Shown: positions 23,594-34,200 of the stretch, one piece after another
Position numbering within the stretch: the first letter of the stretch is position 1
Layout: each line of letters begins with the position of its first letter
Origin: Pseudomonas syringae
GTDB lineage: Bacteria > Pseudomonadota > Gammaproteobacteria > Pseudomonadales > Pseudomonadaceae
Assembly: GCF_001698815.1 (NCBI RefSeq)
Contig: NZ_LGSI01000056.1
Span: 184,122 to 248,121 of the forward strand
Direction: 5' to 3'
DNA: 64,000 bases
Program-made: the position numbers and the translations under genes
Notes under the pieces: generated by a model
The model's input: the letters and a program-made list of their open reading frames with translations, nothing else
What the model was told of the DNA's origin: nothing
The model's database searches: none

Positions 23594-24661
23594 CTAACCC
23601 TTGCTCCCGTCATACCGCGCGTTGAACGCCTGGACGAACGCATTGCGTAGAATCTGCAAAAACGCCTGAAACGCGCTGATGTCCTGTTTGTGCACGCTGC
23701 CGCTGAGGTTCACGCGGGTGGCGAACTGGTTTTTGCTCTGGTTTTTCAGCACGGTTTCGCTGGTGCCAACCACCGCTTCCCAGATCGAACGGAAGAAGCC
23801 TTTGTTCTGATTCTCGACATCCTGCTGCCAGTTAAAGACATCAACGTCGCGCAGCAGCGGCTTGATATAACCGGTCAGTTGCCCTTTGTTGGCCTGCGCT
23901 TCAATGACCAGATCGCCGCTGCCGGCGTTGAAGTCGAACTTGCCGTACGCCGAAGCAAAGTCGTTGAGGCGCTTGAGTTCGATGTCGGTGGCGCGCAGGC
24001 GGAAGTCAAAGTCTTCGAAGTTGCTGAACGGATCGAACGTCGCCGACGATTCCAGATTCGCGTGGCCCAGCAACAGTGCCTTGCCTTCGAAACGCGCGTC
24101 ACGTTTGCCTTCGACGTCTTCGACATTGGTCAGGTTATAAAGGCTGGCATTGACCTTGTCGGCTTCGATTTTCACCTTCGGTGTGGTGGTGAAGTTGTTG
24201 AAGGTGATAATCCCGTCCTGAATGCGCACTTCGTTGAGCGTGATGGGCAACAGCTTGTTCATCTGCGCGCGCCAGTCAGTGCCCTGACCGGTCTGCGACG
24301 CTTGTTTGTTGGCGCCGCCATCGACGAAGTTCAGCTCCGGACGCTGAAACACTACTTCGGCCACCACCGCGTGGTCGTACCACAGCGAATGCCAGCTGAC
24401 GGCCAGGTCGATGACCGGTACTTTGACGAACGGCACTGGCACCTTGCCGTCGACCTTGACGATATTCAGCCCGTTGATCCTGTACGCCCCGCGCCACAAA
24501 GCCAGGTCGACATCCGTGACCTGTCCGCGGTAATCGCCCATTTCGGCGAGTTTGTCGTTCAAATAGTTGCGCACCACATAGGGGAGGGCGATGTGCACAG
24601 CAATCAGCAGCACGACGATTCCCGCGAGGGTCCAGAGTGGCCAGCTGTAGCGACGTTTCAT
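23594..24661 (-). CDS. DUF748 domain envelope protein
   Basis: This 355-residue protein has one N-terminal transmembrane or signal-anchor helix (LWTLAGIVVLLIAVHIALPYVV). A periplasmic part of AsmA/DUF748 type follows: GDYRGQVTDVDLALWRGAYRINGLNI and repeating amphipathic beta segments such as NLESSATFDPFSNFEDFDFRL in pieces. DUF748 and AsmA-like proteins are linked to outer-membrane lipid or protein homeostasis. It is shorter than the large DUF748 proteins of about 1000 residues. It looks monocistronic. Confidence 0.82.
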   Translation of the reverse strand: MKRRYSWPLWTLAGIVVLLIAVHIALPYVVRNYLNDKLAEMGDYRGQVTDVDLALWRGAYRINGLNIVKVDGKVPVPFVKVPVIDLAVSWHSLWYDHAVVAEVVFQRPELNFVDGGANKQASQTGQGTDWRAQMNKLLPITLNEVRIQDGIITFNNFTTTPKVKIEADKVNASLYNLTNVEDVEGKRDARFEGKALLLGHANLESSATFDPFSNFEDFDFRLRATDIELKRLNDFASAYGKFDFNAGSGDLVIEAQANKGQLTGYIKPLLRDVDVFNWQQDVENQNKGFFRSIWEAVVGTSETVLKNQSKNQFATRVNLSGSVHKQDISAFQAFLQILRNAFVQAFNARYDGSKG

Positions 24662-24798
24662 GGTAGCGGTCTCGGGTTTTGTTCAGTGGTTGACTGCATG
24701 CGCGCGCATCCGTTCGCTGCGACTGGACGGCCGCAGGGCTGGGGGCATAGGCTTTGGTTTTTCAAAGTCCCTAAATGAACGTGCACAAGGACACCACC

Positions 24799-25773
24799 AT
24801 GAGCCGTATCTACGCTGACAACGCCCATTCAATCGGCAACACACCCCTGGTGCAGATCAATCGCATCGCCCCGCGCGGGGTTACCATCCTGGCCAAGATC
24901 GAAGGGCGCAATCCGGGCTACTCGGTGAAATGCCGGATCGGCGCCAGCATGATCTGGGATGCTGAAAGCAAGGGCAAACTCAAGCCCGGCATGACTATTG
25001 TCGAACCGACCTCAGGCAATACCGGCATTGGCCTGGCTTTCGTCGCCGCCGCCCGTGGCTATAAATTGATGCTGACCATGCCGGCCTCGATGAGTATCGA
25101 ACGCCGCAAAGTGCTCAAGGCGCTGGGTGCCGAGCTGGTGTTGACCGAACCCGCCAAAGGTATGAAAGGCGCCATCGAAAAGGCCGAAGCACTGCTGGCC
25201 AGCGATCCTGAAAAATTCTTCATGCCGGCCCAGTTCGAGAACCCGGCGAACCCGGCCATCCACGAAAAAACCACGGGCCCGGAAATTTGGAACGACACTG
25301 ACGGCGCCATTGATGTGCTGGTCGCCGGCGTCGGCACCGGCGGCACGATTACCGGCGTGTCGCGCTACATCAAGAACACAGCGGGCAAGCCTATTCTGTC
25401 TGTGGCGGTCGAACCCCTCGGTTCACCGATCATCACCCAGGCGCGTGCCGGTGAAGAGATCAAACCCAGCCCGCACAAGATTCAGGGCATCGGCGCCGGG
25501 TTCATCCCGAAAAACCTGGACCTGTCACTGGTCGACCGGGTGGAACTGGTCAGCGATGAGGAAGCCAAAACCATGGCACTGCGCTTGATGCAGGAAGAAG
25601 GTATTTTGTGCGGGATTTCCTGCGGCGCCGCCATGGCGGCAGCGGTGCGCATGGCCGAAACGCCGGAAATGCAGGGCAAGACGATCGTGGTGATCCTGCC
25701 GGATTCCGGCGAGCGTTATTTGTCGAGCATGTTGTTCAGCGATCTGTTTACCGACCAGGAGCTGCAACAGTAA
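24799..25773 (+). CDS. cysK: cysteine synthase A
   Basis: This 324-residue PLP enzyme makes L-cysteine from O-acetylserine and sulphide. The PLP lysine is K44 in GYSVKCRIGASM. The phosphate cup is GVGTGGTITG and the substrate loop TSGNTGIGL. The C-terminal PDSGERYLSS is standard for CysK rather than CysM, and the length matches. The start at 24799 gives the family N terminus MSRIYADNAHSIGNTPLV; an upstream ATG at 24775 would add eight residues. Confidence 0.95.
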   Translation: MSRIYADNAHSIGNTPLVQINRIAPRGVTILAKIEGRNPGYSVKCRIGASMIWDAESKGKLKPGMTIVEPTSGNTGIGLAFVAAARGYKLMLTMPASMSIERRKVLKALGAELVLTEPAKGMKGAIEKAEALLASDPEKFFMPAQFENPANPAIHEKTTGPEIWNDTDGAIDVLVAGVGTGGTITGVSRYIKNTAGKPILSVAVEPLGSPIITQARAGEEIKPSPHKIQGIGAGFIPKNLDLSLVDRVELVSDEEAKTMALRLMQEEGILCGISCGAAMAAAVRMAETPEMQGKTIVVILPDSGERYLSSMLFSDLFTDQELQQ

Positions 25774-25827
25774 CAATATCTTTAGTCTTGCCAGCTTTTG
25801 GTAAGGTCGGCTTGCGTTTATGATGGC

Positions 25828-25883
25828 CGGCTCGCGAACCGCAAAGGGGTTGTTCCAGATCATTCTGGGCGGTTCGCCAGCCG
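25828..25883. promoter_or_regulatory. long imperfect stem-loop upstream of lpxO
   Basis: The 15-base arm ending GCGAACCGC (25828-25842) pairs with 25869-25883 at 14 of 15 positions. Inside it, CCAGA (25855-25859) pairs with TCTGG (25864-25868) and stacks directly on the outer stem. It has no T-run and ends 67 bases before the lpxO ATG. It could be a structured leader, a cysK mRNA end or a protein site. Confidence 0.45.
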
Positions 25884-25950
25884 CATAAGATCCATGATTT
25901 TCCAGCACTACGTTCAGCGCTTGGCCATTGCCTGTTTCGAGGAGAGTTAG

Positions 25951-26889
25951 ATGACGTTTTCATTTGCTGCCAAGGCATCGATCCTGATGCTATTTCTGGC
26001 CAGCACGCTGTACGTGCATCTGCGCGGTAAAGCGCGGTTGCCGCTGCTACGTCAGTTTGTTAACCACTCGGCGCTGTTCGCACCTTATAACGCCTTGATG
26101 TACCTGTTTTCCAAAGTGCCGTCCAAGCCGTACCTGAACCGTCAGGACTTCCCTGAGCTGGACGTGCTGAAGAACAATTGGGAAACCATCCGCGACGAGG
26201 CCATGCACCTGTTCGACGAAGGCTATATTCGTGCCGCCGAAAAGAACAACGACGCCGGTTTCGGTTCGTTCTTCAAGAAGGGCTGGAAGCGGTTTTACCT
26301 CAAGTGGTACGACAAGGCGTTGCCTTCCGCCGAAGCGCTCTGCCCAAAGACCGTGGCATTGGTCAACAGCATTCCCAACGTCAAAGGCGCCATGTTCGCG
26401 TTGTTGCCGGGTGACAGCCATTTGAACCCGCATCGCGACCCGTTCGCCGGTTCTTTGCGTTATCACCTGGGCTTGTCGACGCCCAACTCCGATGACTGCC
26501 GCATTTATGTCGACGGTCAGGTGTACGCCTGGCGTGACGGGGAAGACGTGATGTTCGACGAAACCTACGTGCATTGGGTCAAGAACCAGACCGACAAAAC
26601 CCGCGTCATCCTGTTCTGCGACATCGAACGCCCGTTGCGCAGCCGCATCATGACGCGCATCAATCGTTGGGTCAGCGCCTGGCTGGGCCGCGCCACCGCG
26701 CCGCAGAACCTGGATGATGAACGCGTCGGCGGCATCAATCGCGCCTACGCCTGGAGCAAGAGCTTCAGCGACGTCTTCAGCGGCAAGGTCAAACAACTCA
26801 AACGCAAGCATCCCAAGGCTTATCGGGTATTGCGCCCGTTGCTGGCAGTGGTGGTGCTGACGTTGCTGGGTTATTGGTTGTTTGGTTGA
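25951..26889 (+). CDS. lpxO: lipid A hydroxylase, aspartyl/asparaginyl beta-hydroxylase family
   Basis: This 312-residue inner-membrane dioxygenase uses Fe(II) and 2-oxoglutarate to 2-hydroxylate a lipid A secondary acyl chain. It has an N-terminal hydrophobic segment (KASILMLFLASTLYVHL) and a C-terminal anchor (LLAVVVLTLLGYWLFG). The iron-binding motif is HRDPFAGSLRYHLGL (His-x-Asp), and the distal His is in DETYVHWVKN. GAMFALLPGDSHLNPH is typical of LpxO. With eptA, it makes this window carry two lipid A remodelling genes. Confidence 0.88.
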   Translation: MTFSFAAKASILMLFLASTLYVHLRGKARLPLLRQFVNHSALFAPYNALMYLFSKVPSKPYLNRQDFPELDVLKNNWETIRDEAMHLFDEGYIRAAEKNNDAGFGSFFKKGWKRFYLKWYDKALPSAEALCPKTVALVNSIPNVKGAMFALLPGDSHLNPHRDPFAGSLRYHLGLSTPNSDDCRIYVDGQVYAWRDGEDVMFDETYVHWVKNQTDKTRVILFCDIERPLRSRIMTRINRWVSAWLGRATAPQNLDDERVGGINRAYAWSKSFSDVFSGKVKQLKRKHPKAYRVLRPLLAVVVLTLLGYWLFG

Positions 26890-26918
26890 AATAAACCTCG
26901 CCCACACGATGAATCATT

Positions 26919-27026
26919 CGTAGGACCGGATTTATCCGGGAGGGGGCCTGTCTCGTCGCGACGTGATGACCTGACAAAACCCGATACTTTAAGACCGACG
27001 CCCTCGCGAATAAATTCGCTCCTACG
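26919..27026. repeat. inverted REP pair
   Basis: CGTAGGACCGGATTTATCCG begins at 26919, and the inverse CGCGAATAAATTCGCTCCTA ends near 27024. The arms belong to two different REP subtypes. They lie after the lpxO gene. Confidence 0.78.
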
Positions 27027-27412
27027 GAGCGCGGGCCCGCCTGCTATTGCTTAACTCGTGTGCCGCTGGTTATAGTCGGCGCTGGCATTGCTGAAACCTT
27101 TTGTTGCAATGCCTCCTCATCCCTCAAGAAGACGAGCGCCATGCCTGCTTCCCACGTTCAGTTGAAGTTCGACGCCGCAGCTTTTGCTGCTGCCGAGCCG
27201 TGTGGATGCAAACAGCTCTCCTTCATGCGTTACCCGCCACCTTCCCCTGTGTACACGTCGGTTGCAGCACCGCCAGGCGTCGTCCTGCCGGTTTGATGGG
27301 CCGCTTCTAACCAAGCCGCGCCTGTCGATACAACCGCAAAAAAATCGAAAAACACATCGTTGGCCCGAACTTGCCGGGCCTGCCAATGCGTGTCCGATCA
27401 CAGGTGGTATTC
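27027..27412. other. intergenic region before EamA transporter, possible short ORF
   Basis: No recognised gene is here. A 51-codon frame at 27141-27296 (starting MPASHVQLKFDAAAF) has a GAAGACGAG stretch upstream but no family match that I know. A small hairpin, GGCCCG/CGGGCC, lies at 27362-27380, 33 bases before the transporter start. A leader peptide is conceivable but unsupported. Confidence 0.25.
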
Positions 27413-28270
27413 ATGTTCATCAATACAAAACTGGCTTCGTTGGCCACTACAACGTTATTTGTCCTGCTGTGGAGCAGCGGAGCGATTTTCTCCAAGTGGG
27501 GGCTGGCCCACGCGTCACCGTTTGCTTTTCTACTGATCCGCTTCCTGCTGGCACTGATCGCCCTTGCAGTATTGATCCCGATGCTGGGCTACAAGCTGCC
27601 CGTTACCGGCAAACCGCTGCTGTATGCCGCAGCGACCGGTGCCGTGTTACTGGGGGCTTATCAGATTTTCTATCTGCTGGCGCTGGACCTGAAAGTCACG
27701 CCCGGTGTGATGGCGACCATCATGGGCGTGCAGCCGATCCTCACTGCGGTGGTCATGGAGCGCAATCGGGCCTGGACGCGCCTGTTCGGTCTGGGCCTGG
27801 GATTGGCCGGATTGATTCTGGTGGTCTATCAGAGTATCGGTCTGGGCGGGATGTCCATGGCGGGCATGCTGTTTGGCTTGTTGGCGATGATCAGCATGAC
27901 CTGCGGCTCGATCATGCAAAAGCGCATCACCGATAACCCGCTGGGAACGCTGCCGGTGCAATACCTGGCCGGCGCGCTGCTGTGTGGCGTGTTCGTGCCG
28001 TTTCAGCCGTTCCACTTCGAAATCAGCACCGGCTTCATCGTGCCGGTGCTGTGGATGGGGCTGGTGGTCTCGGTGCTGGCGACGTTCTTGCTGTATCGAT
28101 TGATCGCCCAGGGCAATCTGGTCAACGTCACCAGCCTGTTCTATCTGGTCCCGGCAGTAACAGCGATCATGGACTACCTGATCTTCGGCAACCGCCTCGC
28201 GTTGCTGAGCCTGTTCGGCATGCTGCTGATCGTGGTGGGGCTGATGTTTGTGTTTCGTAAGCCGAGTTGA
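27413..28270 (+). CDS. EamA/DMT-family membrane transporter
   Basis: This 285-residue protein has ten predicted transmembrane helices in two EamA repeats. The first begins LFVLLWSSGAIFSKWGLAHASPFAFLLIRF, with the typical motifs split in each half. The second has the sequence VLWMGLVVSVLATFLLYRLI. The start at 27413 has AGGTGG upstream. DMT proteins export or import metabolites such as amino acids; the substrate is unknown. A second, only distantly similar EamA gene lies convergent at 28382-29284. Confidence 0.87.
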   Translation: MFINTKLASLATTTLFVLLWSSGAIFSKWGLAHASPFAFLLIRFLLALIALAVLIPMLGYKLPVTGKPLLYAAATGAVLLGAYQIFYLLALDLKVTPGVMATIMGVQPILTAVVMERNRAWTRLFGLGLGLAGLILVVYQSIGLGGMSMAGMLFGLLAMISMTCGSIMQKRITDNPLGTLPVQYLAGALLCGVFVPFQPFHFEISTGFIVPVLWMGLVVSVLATFLLYRLIAQGNLVNVTSLFYLVPAVTAIMDYLIFGNRLALLSLFGMLLIVVGLMFVFRKPS

Positions 28271-28305
28271 CGCCTGACTGCGGCGGCGCACTTTCCCGCA
28301 ATGGC

Positions 28306-28360
28306 CCGTAGGAGCGGCTTCAGCCGCGAGGGCTTGCTCCCGGCTGAAGCCGGTCCTACA
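28306..28360. repeat. close-spaced REP pair
   Basis: CGTAGGAGCGGCTTCAGCCG is followed directly by the inverse GGCTGAAGCCGGTCCTACAG. It forms a compact BIME between two convergent transporter genes and could act as a bidirectional terminator. Confidence 0.8.
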
Positions 28361-28381
28361 GCCGGTGCTACCTCCTGAAAA

Positions 28382-29284
28382 TCAATGTGCCTTCGCCGAC
28401 GCAACAGCCGCAGGCTTCAACACCAGCCACAACGCCACTGCGATCAGCGCGCCGCCATACAGGTGCGCCATGGACAGCGGCTCATCCAGCAGCAACGCGC
28501 CCCACAGCACGCCAAATGGCGGGATCATGAAGGTTACGGTCATGGAGCTGAGCGGGCCGATGCTGCTCATCAGGCGGAAATACAGAATGTAGGCGAACGC
28601 CGTGCAAATCAGGCCCAACCCAAGCAGCGACAACCACACGTTAATACCACCCCAAGTCGCCGGAGGATCGGTGAACACTCTATAGCCGAACAATGGCAGA
28701 AGCAGCAGAGTCGCGCCGAGCATGCTGCCCAGCGCCGAAAGTCGACTGTCCAGACCGCCTTGCTGATCCAGCCAGCGTCGGGTCAGGAATCCTGCGAACG
28801 CGTAGCAGGTCGTCGCCAGCAGGCAGGCCAGTGCGCCGGTCAGCAATTCCAGATTGAATGCCACCGGCCCTGCGCGCGTCAGGATCCCCACGCCAACCAG
28901 GCCGAGGAAGACGCCAATGATTTTCACCGTCGAGAGTTTTTCGCTGAAGAACAGGCCGCCGACCAGGACGCCCATCAGCGGCGTAGTCGCGTTGAAGATC
29001 GACGAATAACCGGCTGGCATGACCTGCGCCGCCAGCGAATACATGGTCGCTGGCAGCCCGGAGTTGATCACGCCCAGCATCATGCAGGTCTTGAGCTTGC
29101 CGCGAAAATCCCAGTCGATGCGCATCAGCCAGAGAATGACCAGGAGCCCGACCGCCGCAATCGATACGCGAAAAAAGGCAGTGGGCACGGTGCCTAGCAC
29201 CGGCGCGATGATGCGCATGAACAAAAAGCTCGCGCCCCAGATCGCGGCGAGCGCGATCAGGCGAATAATGTCGGCGGGTTTCAT
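28382..29284 (-). CDS. EamA/DMT-family membrane transporter
   Basis: This 300-residue protein has ten transmembrane segments. The start at 29284 (MKPADIIRLIALAAIWGASF) has a GAAGAC-like site upstream; the longer in-frame extension is a shadow of the AceK gene region. Recognisable EamA features are WGASFLFMRIIAPVLG and NSGLPATMYSLAAQVMPAGYSSIF, then ILYFRLMSSIGPLSSMTVTF near the end. The C-terminal LLLDEPLSMAHLYGGALIAV is typical. Substrate unknown. Confidence 0.88.
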   Translation of the reverse strand: MKPADIIRLIALAAIWGASFLFMRIIAPVLGTVPTAFFRVSIAAVGLLVILWLMRIDWDFRGKLKTCMMLGVINSGLPATMYSLAAQVMPAGYSSIFNATTPLMGVLVGGLFFSEKLSTVKIIGVFLGLVGVGILTRAGPVAFNLELLTGALACLLATTCYAFAGFLTRRWLDQQGGLDSRLSALGSMLGATLLLLPLFGYRVFTDPPATWGGINVWLSLLGLGLICTAFAYILYFRLMSSIGPLSSMTVTFMIPPFGVLWGALLLDEPLSMAHLYGGALIAVALWLVLKPAAVASAKAH

Positions 29285-29425
29285 GGAAAGTCTTCCTTGG
29301 CAGAAGGCCGGGAGTTTTACCGGGAGGCGAGGGCGGTTGCAATCTTTGCTGACGATTTTGCTCACCCGTCCAGATGTCTCAGGCGCTGCTAAGCTGCGGC
29401 ATACGAATCCAGCAGAGATCCCCAA

Positions 29426-31144
29426 ATGTCCACGCCATGGCCCGCCGCTGATATCGCTCGCATGATCCTGGACGGTTTCGATGATTATCGGGAGGATTTT
29501 CGGCAGATCGCTGACGGTGCCCAGTCTCGTTTCGAGCAGGCGCTGTGGCAGGAAGCCCAGCGCGCTTCGGCGGCGCGGATCAGTCTCTATGAAGAGAAGG
29601 TCAACCAGACCATCAAGACCCTTGGATCCGCCTTCGCCGCCGAGCAATTGCTCAACGTGACGTGCTGGCCGCTGGTCAAAAGCGCTTACATTCAGCTGAT
29701 TGATGTGCGGCTGGACGACGAACTCTCGGAAACCTGGTTCAACTCGATTTTCTGCGGGCTGTTCAGTCATGACCTGATCAGCGACGGCTGCATGTTCATC
29801 CACACCACCCGACCGACCTTGCGCCATCACGAGCGCGCCGCCCAGACGCGGACCTTTCACCCGCAAGGTGATTTGTCCGGCATGCTGGAGCAGATTTTCA
29901 GCGCCTACCGGTTCAGCGTTCCCTACGCCGATCTGCCCGGCGACCTGCAACGACTGGAAGCCCAGTTGCGCGAGAGCCTGCCCGACTGGGTGTGCAAGGA
30001 CCCGAACCTGAGCGTCGAACTGTTTTCATCGATCCTGTTTCGCAACAAGGGCGCGTATCTGGTAGGCAGGGTTTTTACCCTCGACGAGCAATGGCCGCTG
30101 GTAATTGCGCTGCTGCATCCGGAAGGTCAAGGCATCCGGATCGATGCACTGATCACCGATGAAGCCGAAGTCTCGATCATTTTTTCCTTCACCCGCTCGT
30201 ACTTCATGGTGGATGTGCCGGTGCCGGCGGAATTCGTCAGCTTCCTCAAGCGCATCCTGCCGGGCAAACACATTGCCGAGCTGTACACCTCGATTGGCTT
30301 TTACAAGCACGGCAAGTCGGAGTTTTATCGCGCGCTGATCAATCATCTGGCCAGCACCGATGATCGCTTCATCATGGCGCCCGGCGTGCGCGGCATGGTC
30401 ATGAGCGTCTTTACCCTGCCGGGCTTCAATACCGTGTTCAAGATCATCAAGGATCGGTTTTCGCCGTCAAAGAACGTCAACCGCGCGACAGTCATCGAAA
30501 AATACCGGCTGGTGAAAAACGTCGATCGGGTCGGGCGCATGGCCGATACCCAGGAGTTCGCCGATTTTCGTTTCCCATTGAGTAAATTCGAACCTGACTG
30601 CCTGACCGAACTGCTGCAAGTGGCGGCGTCGACTGTGCACGTGGAGGGCGACACTGTGTTGATCCGCCACTGCTGGACCGAGCGGCGCATGACTCCGCTG
30701 AATCTGTACCTGGAACACGCCAACGACGCGCAGATCCGCGAAGCGCTGGAAGACTACGGGCTGGCGATCAAGCAATTGGCCGCCGCGAATATCTTCCCCG
30801 GCGACATGTTGCTGAAAAATTTCGGCGTCACCCGTCATGGCAGGGTCGTGTTTTATGACTACGACGAGATTTGCTACCTGACCGAAGCCAACTTCCGCCA
30901 CATTCCCGCGCCGCGCACCCCGGAAGACGAAATGGCCTCAGAACCCTGGTATTCCATCGGGCCGCATGACGTTTTCCCTGAGGAATTCCCGCCGTTTCTG
31001 TTTGCCGATATCAAGCAGCGTCGGCTGTTCGACAGCCTGCACGGCGAGCTGTACAACGCCGATTACTGGAAAAGCCTGCAGGACGCGATTCGCGCGGGCA
31101 AGGTGATCGATGTGTTCCCGTATCGCCGAAAGGAAAGGCCATAA
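29426..31144 (+). CDS. aceK: isocitrate dehydrogenase kinase/phosphatase
   Basis: This 572-residue bifunctional enzyme phosphorylates and dephosphorylates isocitrate dehydrogenase, switching carbon to the glyoxylate shunt on acetate or fatty acids. The ATP site APGVRGMVMSVFTLPGFN and the following VFKIIKDRF match the AceK signature. The kinase-like lobe continues with FPGDMLLKNFGVTRHGRVVFYDYDE, holding the catalytic Asn and Asp. The length matches E. coli AceK (578). Unlike in enterobacteria, it is not in an aceBAK operon here, as is usual in Pseudomonas. Confidence 0.96.
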   Translation: MSTPWPAADIARMILDGFDDYREDFRQIADGAQSRFEQALWQEAQRASAARISLYEEKVNQTIKTLGSAFAAEQLLNVTCWPLVKSAYIQLIDVRLDDELSETWFNSIFCGLFSHDLISDGCMFIHTTRPTLRHHERAAQTRTFHPQGDLSGMLEQIFSAYRFSVPYADLPGDLQRLEAQLRESLPDWVCKDPNLSVELFSSILFRNKGAYLVGRVFTLDEQWPLVIALLHPEGQGIRIDALITDEAEVSIIFSFTRSYFMVDVPVPAEFVSFLKRILPGKHIAELYTSIGFYKHGKSEFYRALINHLASTDDRFIMAPGVRGMVMSVFTLPGFNTVFKIIKDRFSPSKNVNRATVIEKYRLVKNVDRVGRMADTQEFADFRFPLSKFEPDCLTELLQVAASTVHVEGDTVLIRHCWTERRMTPLNLYLEHANDAQIREALEDYGLAIKQLAAANIFPGDMLLKNFGVTRHGRVVFYDYDEICYLTEANFRHIPAPRTPEDEMASEPWYSIGPHDVFPEEFPPFLFADIKQRRLFDSLHGELYNADYWKSLQDAIRAGKVIDVFPYRRKERP

Positions 31145-31160
31145 CGACGCCGTGAGATTT

Positions 31161-31255
31161 CTGTAGGAGGGAATTCATTCCCGAACAGGCCTGCGCTGAT
31201 ACCAGATGTCTTGGATGACTGCCCCGACGCCTTCCCGGATAAATCCGGTCCCACT
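31161..31255. repeat. inverted REP pair
   Basis: CTGTAGGAGGGAATTCATTC begins at 31161, and the inverse GGATAAATCCGGTCCCAC ends near 31254. It lies between the convergent aceK and hybrid kinase genes. Confidence 0.75.
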
Positions 31256-31270
31256 GCGTTGTACGACCCC

Positions 31271-34200
31271 TCAATTCAAACTCACATGCCGACTCAACAA
31301 CGCGCGCAGCGCCGCAGGTTTGACCGGCTTGGCCAAAAAATCCAGCCCGGCGGCGTGGACTTGCGCGATGAGCTCTGGTCGCCCGTCGGCACTGATGACC
31401 ACGCCCGGCACCGGTTCTCCCAGACGAGTGCGTAGCCAGGCCATCAATTCGGTGCCGGTTTCGCCCTCGTCCAGATGGAAATCCACCAGCGCCAGTTGCG
31501 GCCGCACGCCTTGTTCCAGCAACGCTTCGCACTGCTGACGATTGCGAGCGGTCCAGACCTGGCAACCCCAGCGAGTGAGCAGGCTGTTCATGCCGATCAG
31601 GATGCTGTCTTCATTGTCGATGCACAGCACCTGCGTGCCGCCGAGCATTGGACGATCCGGCTCGCTGAATTTTTCGGCGACTGGCTTCTGGGCCCGGGCC
31701 AGCGGCACGCTGACGCTGAACACACTGCCTTTGCCGGGCCAGGAGCGGACCTGCAACGGATGGCCCAACACGCGGCACAGCCCATCGGCAATCGCCAGCC
31801 CGAGTCCCAGGCCTTTTTCGGCGCGGGTCTGGTGGCTGTCCAGACGCTTGAACTCCTCGAAAATAACCCGCTGCTTGTCCTCTGGAATACCCGGCCCACG
31901 GTCCCAGACTTCCAGATTCAAATACGTGCCACGGCGGCGCACGCCCAGCAGCACCGGGCCTTTGGCGTAGCGGAAAGCGTTGGTCAGGAAATTCTGCAGC
32001 ACGCGCCGCAGCAGCTTCAAGTCGCTGTCCACCCGTAGCGATGTGCCGCGGACGCGGAATTTAATCCCTTGCTCCCGAGCCAGCGCCTTGAATTCAGCAC
32101 CGAGTGGATCGAACAAGGTGTTCAGGGAAAATGGCTGGCGATCCGGGTTGATCTTGCCGTTCTCCAGACGGGAAATGTCCAGCAGATCGCTGATCAAGTC
32201 CTCGGCCGAGCGCAGCGAGCTGTCCAGATGCTGCACCAACTGTTGGGCTTCGGCGGACATTTCCCCGTCTTGATGGGACAGCGCTGCGGAAAACAGGCGA
32301 GCCGCATTTAAGGGCTGCATCAGGTCATGGCTGACCGCGGTGAGAAAACGGGTTTTCGACTGGTTGGCCGCTTCGGCGGTGCCCTTGGCATCCGTCAGCG
32401 CAACGTTCAGCTGCGACAGCTCACGAGTGCGTTCCGCGACCCGTTGCTCAAGGCTCTCGTTGGCGCCAATGAGCGCGTGTTCGGCATCGCGGAACGCGGT
32501 GATGTCGGTGAAACTCATGACAAAGCCGCCGCCGGGCATGGGGTTGCCGATCAACTCGATGACGCGACCATTGGGGAACATCCGTTCCGAGGTGTGCGCA
32601 CGGCCCTGGCGCATCCAGTGCAGACGGCGGGCCACGTGAACTTCAGCTTCGCCGGGGCCGCACAAACCACGCTCGGCGTTGTAGCGGATGATGTCGGCGA
32701 TGGGGCGGCCGACGCTGATCAAGCCGTCTGGATACTTGAACAGCTCCAGATAACGATGATTCCATGCCACCAGTTTCAGGGACTGATCGACAACGCTGAT
32801 GCCCTGAGTGATGTTCTCGATAGCACCTTGCAGCAAAGCCCGGTTGAATTGCAGCACCTCGGAAGCTTCGTCGGCGATGCGCACCACGTCTTCGAGTTGC
32901 ATCTCCCGGCCCTCGATGGCCGCCTTGACCACCGCGCGGGTCGATGACGCGCCCAGTACCCCGGCCAGCAAACGCTCGGTGTGGGCGATCCAGTCGGCGT
33001 TGGCATTCTGGTTCGGGTTGAAGCCTTTGCCCTGACGGTAGGCAAAGCGAATAAAGCTTTGGCGTGCCCGTTCCTCACCCACGAAACGCGCCGAGAGGCT
33101 GAGCAGGTCTTCGATCTGCACGGCGAGCAACGGGCGACTGCTGGGGCGTACATGGATTTCCTGACCAATGAAGCGTCCGGCCTGCCAATGCTCGGACACC
33201 CGCGTGCGGGAGATCACCGACACCCAGCCAAACAGAATGAAGTTGCCGGCCAGGGACAACACCACGCCTTGGGTCAGCGGGGTGATCGGCAGGTTCAGCG
33301 GGTTGCCGTGCAGCCAGGCCAGCAGCGGAAAGCTGCTCAACGACCAGCCCATGCCGTGGGCGGCAATAGGCAGCACCAAGGTGTAGAACCAGAGAAAAAT
33401 GCCCGCAGCCAGCCCGGCGAACACCCCGCGTCGGTTGGCCTGCTTCCACCACAGCGCGCCGAACATCGCCGGGGACAGCTGAGTGATCGCGGCGAAGGCG
33501 ATCTGGCCGATGGTCGCCAGACTCGCCGTCGAGCCCAGCAGCCGATAGCAGACATAGGCCAGCAACAGAATCACCACGATGCTGACCCGGCGCACCGACA
33601 GCATCCAGTGGCGAAACGCCTCGAACGGTCGTTCGGTGGTTTTGCGGCTCAACAGCCAGGGCAACAGCATGTCGTTGGAAACCATGGTCGACAGCGCGAC
33701 GCTGGCGACAATCACCATGCCCGTGGCCGCCGAAGCGCCACCGATGAACGCCAGCAAGGCCAGCGACGGATGCGCATGGGCCAGCGGCAGGCTGATCACG
33801 AACGAGTCGGGCAGTACCGAACCGGGCAGCAGCATTTGCCCGGCCAGTGCAATAGGCACCACAAACAATGCCGCCAGGGCCAGATAAGCCGGGAACACCC
33901 ATTTGGCCAGGCGCAGATCCTGCGGATCGATATTTTCCACCACCGTCACGTGAAACTGGCGCGGCAGGCAGACAATCGCCATCATCGCCACGCCGGTCTG
34001 CACCACCATGGAAGGCCAGTTGATGGTTTCCTTCCAGTATTGCTCCAGGCGCGGCGCGAGCATGGCCTGGTTGAACAGATCGTCGAAGCCGTCATACAGG
34101 CCGTAAGTGACAAACGCCCCGACCGCCATGAAAGCGAACAGCTTGACCAGCGACTCAAAGGCGATAGCGAGCACCATGCCGCGATGGTGTTCGGTGACGT

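Noticed and set aside
27060..27296. 78-codon or shorter ORF before the EamA gene
   Set aside because: Weak ribosome binding site, odd composition and no recognisable family; kept only as a remark on the gap.
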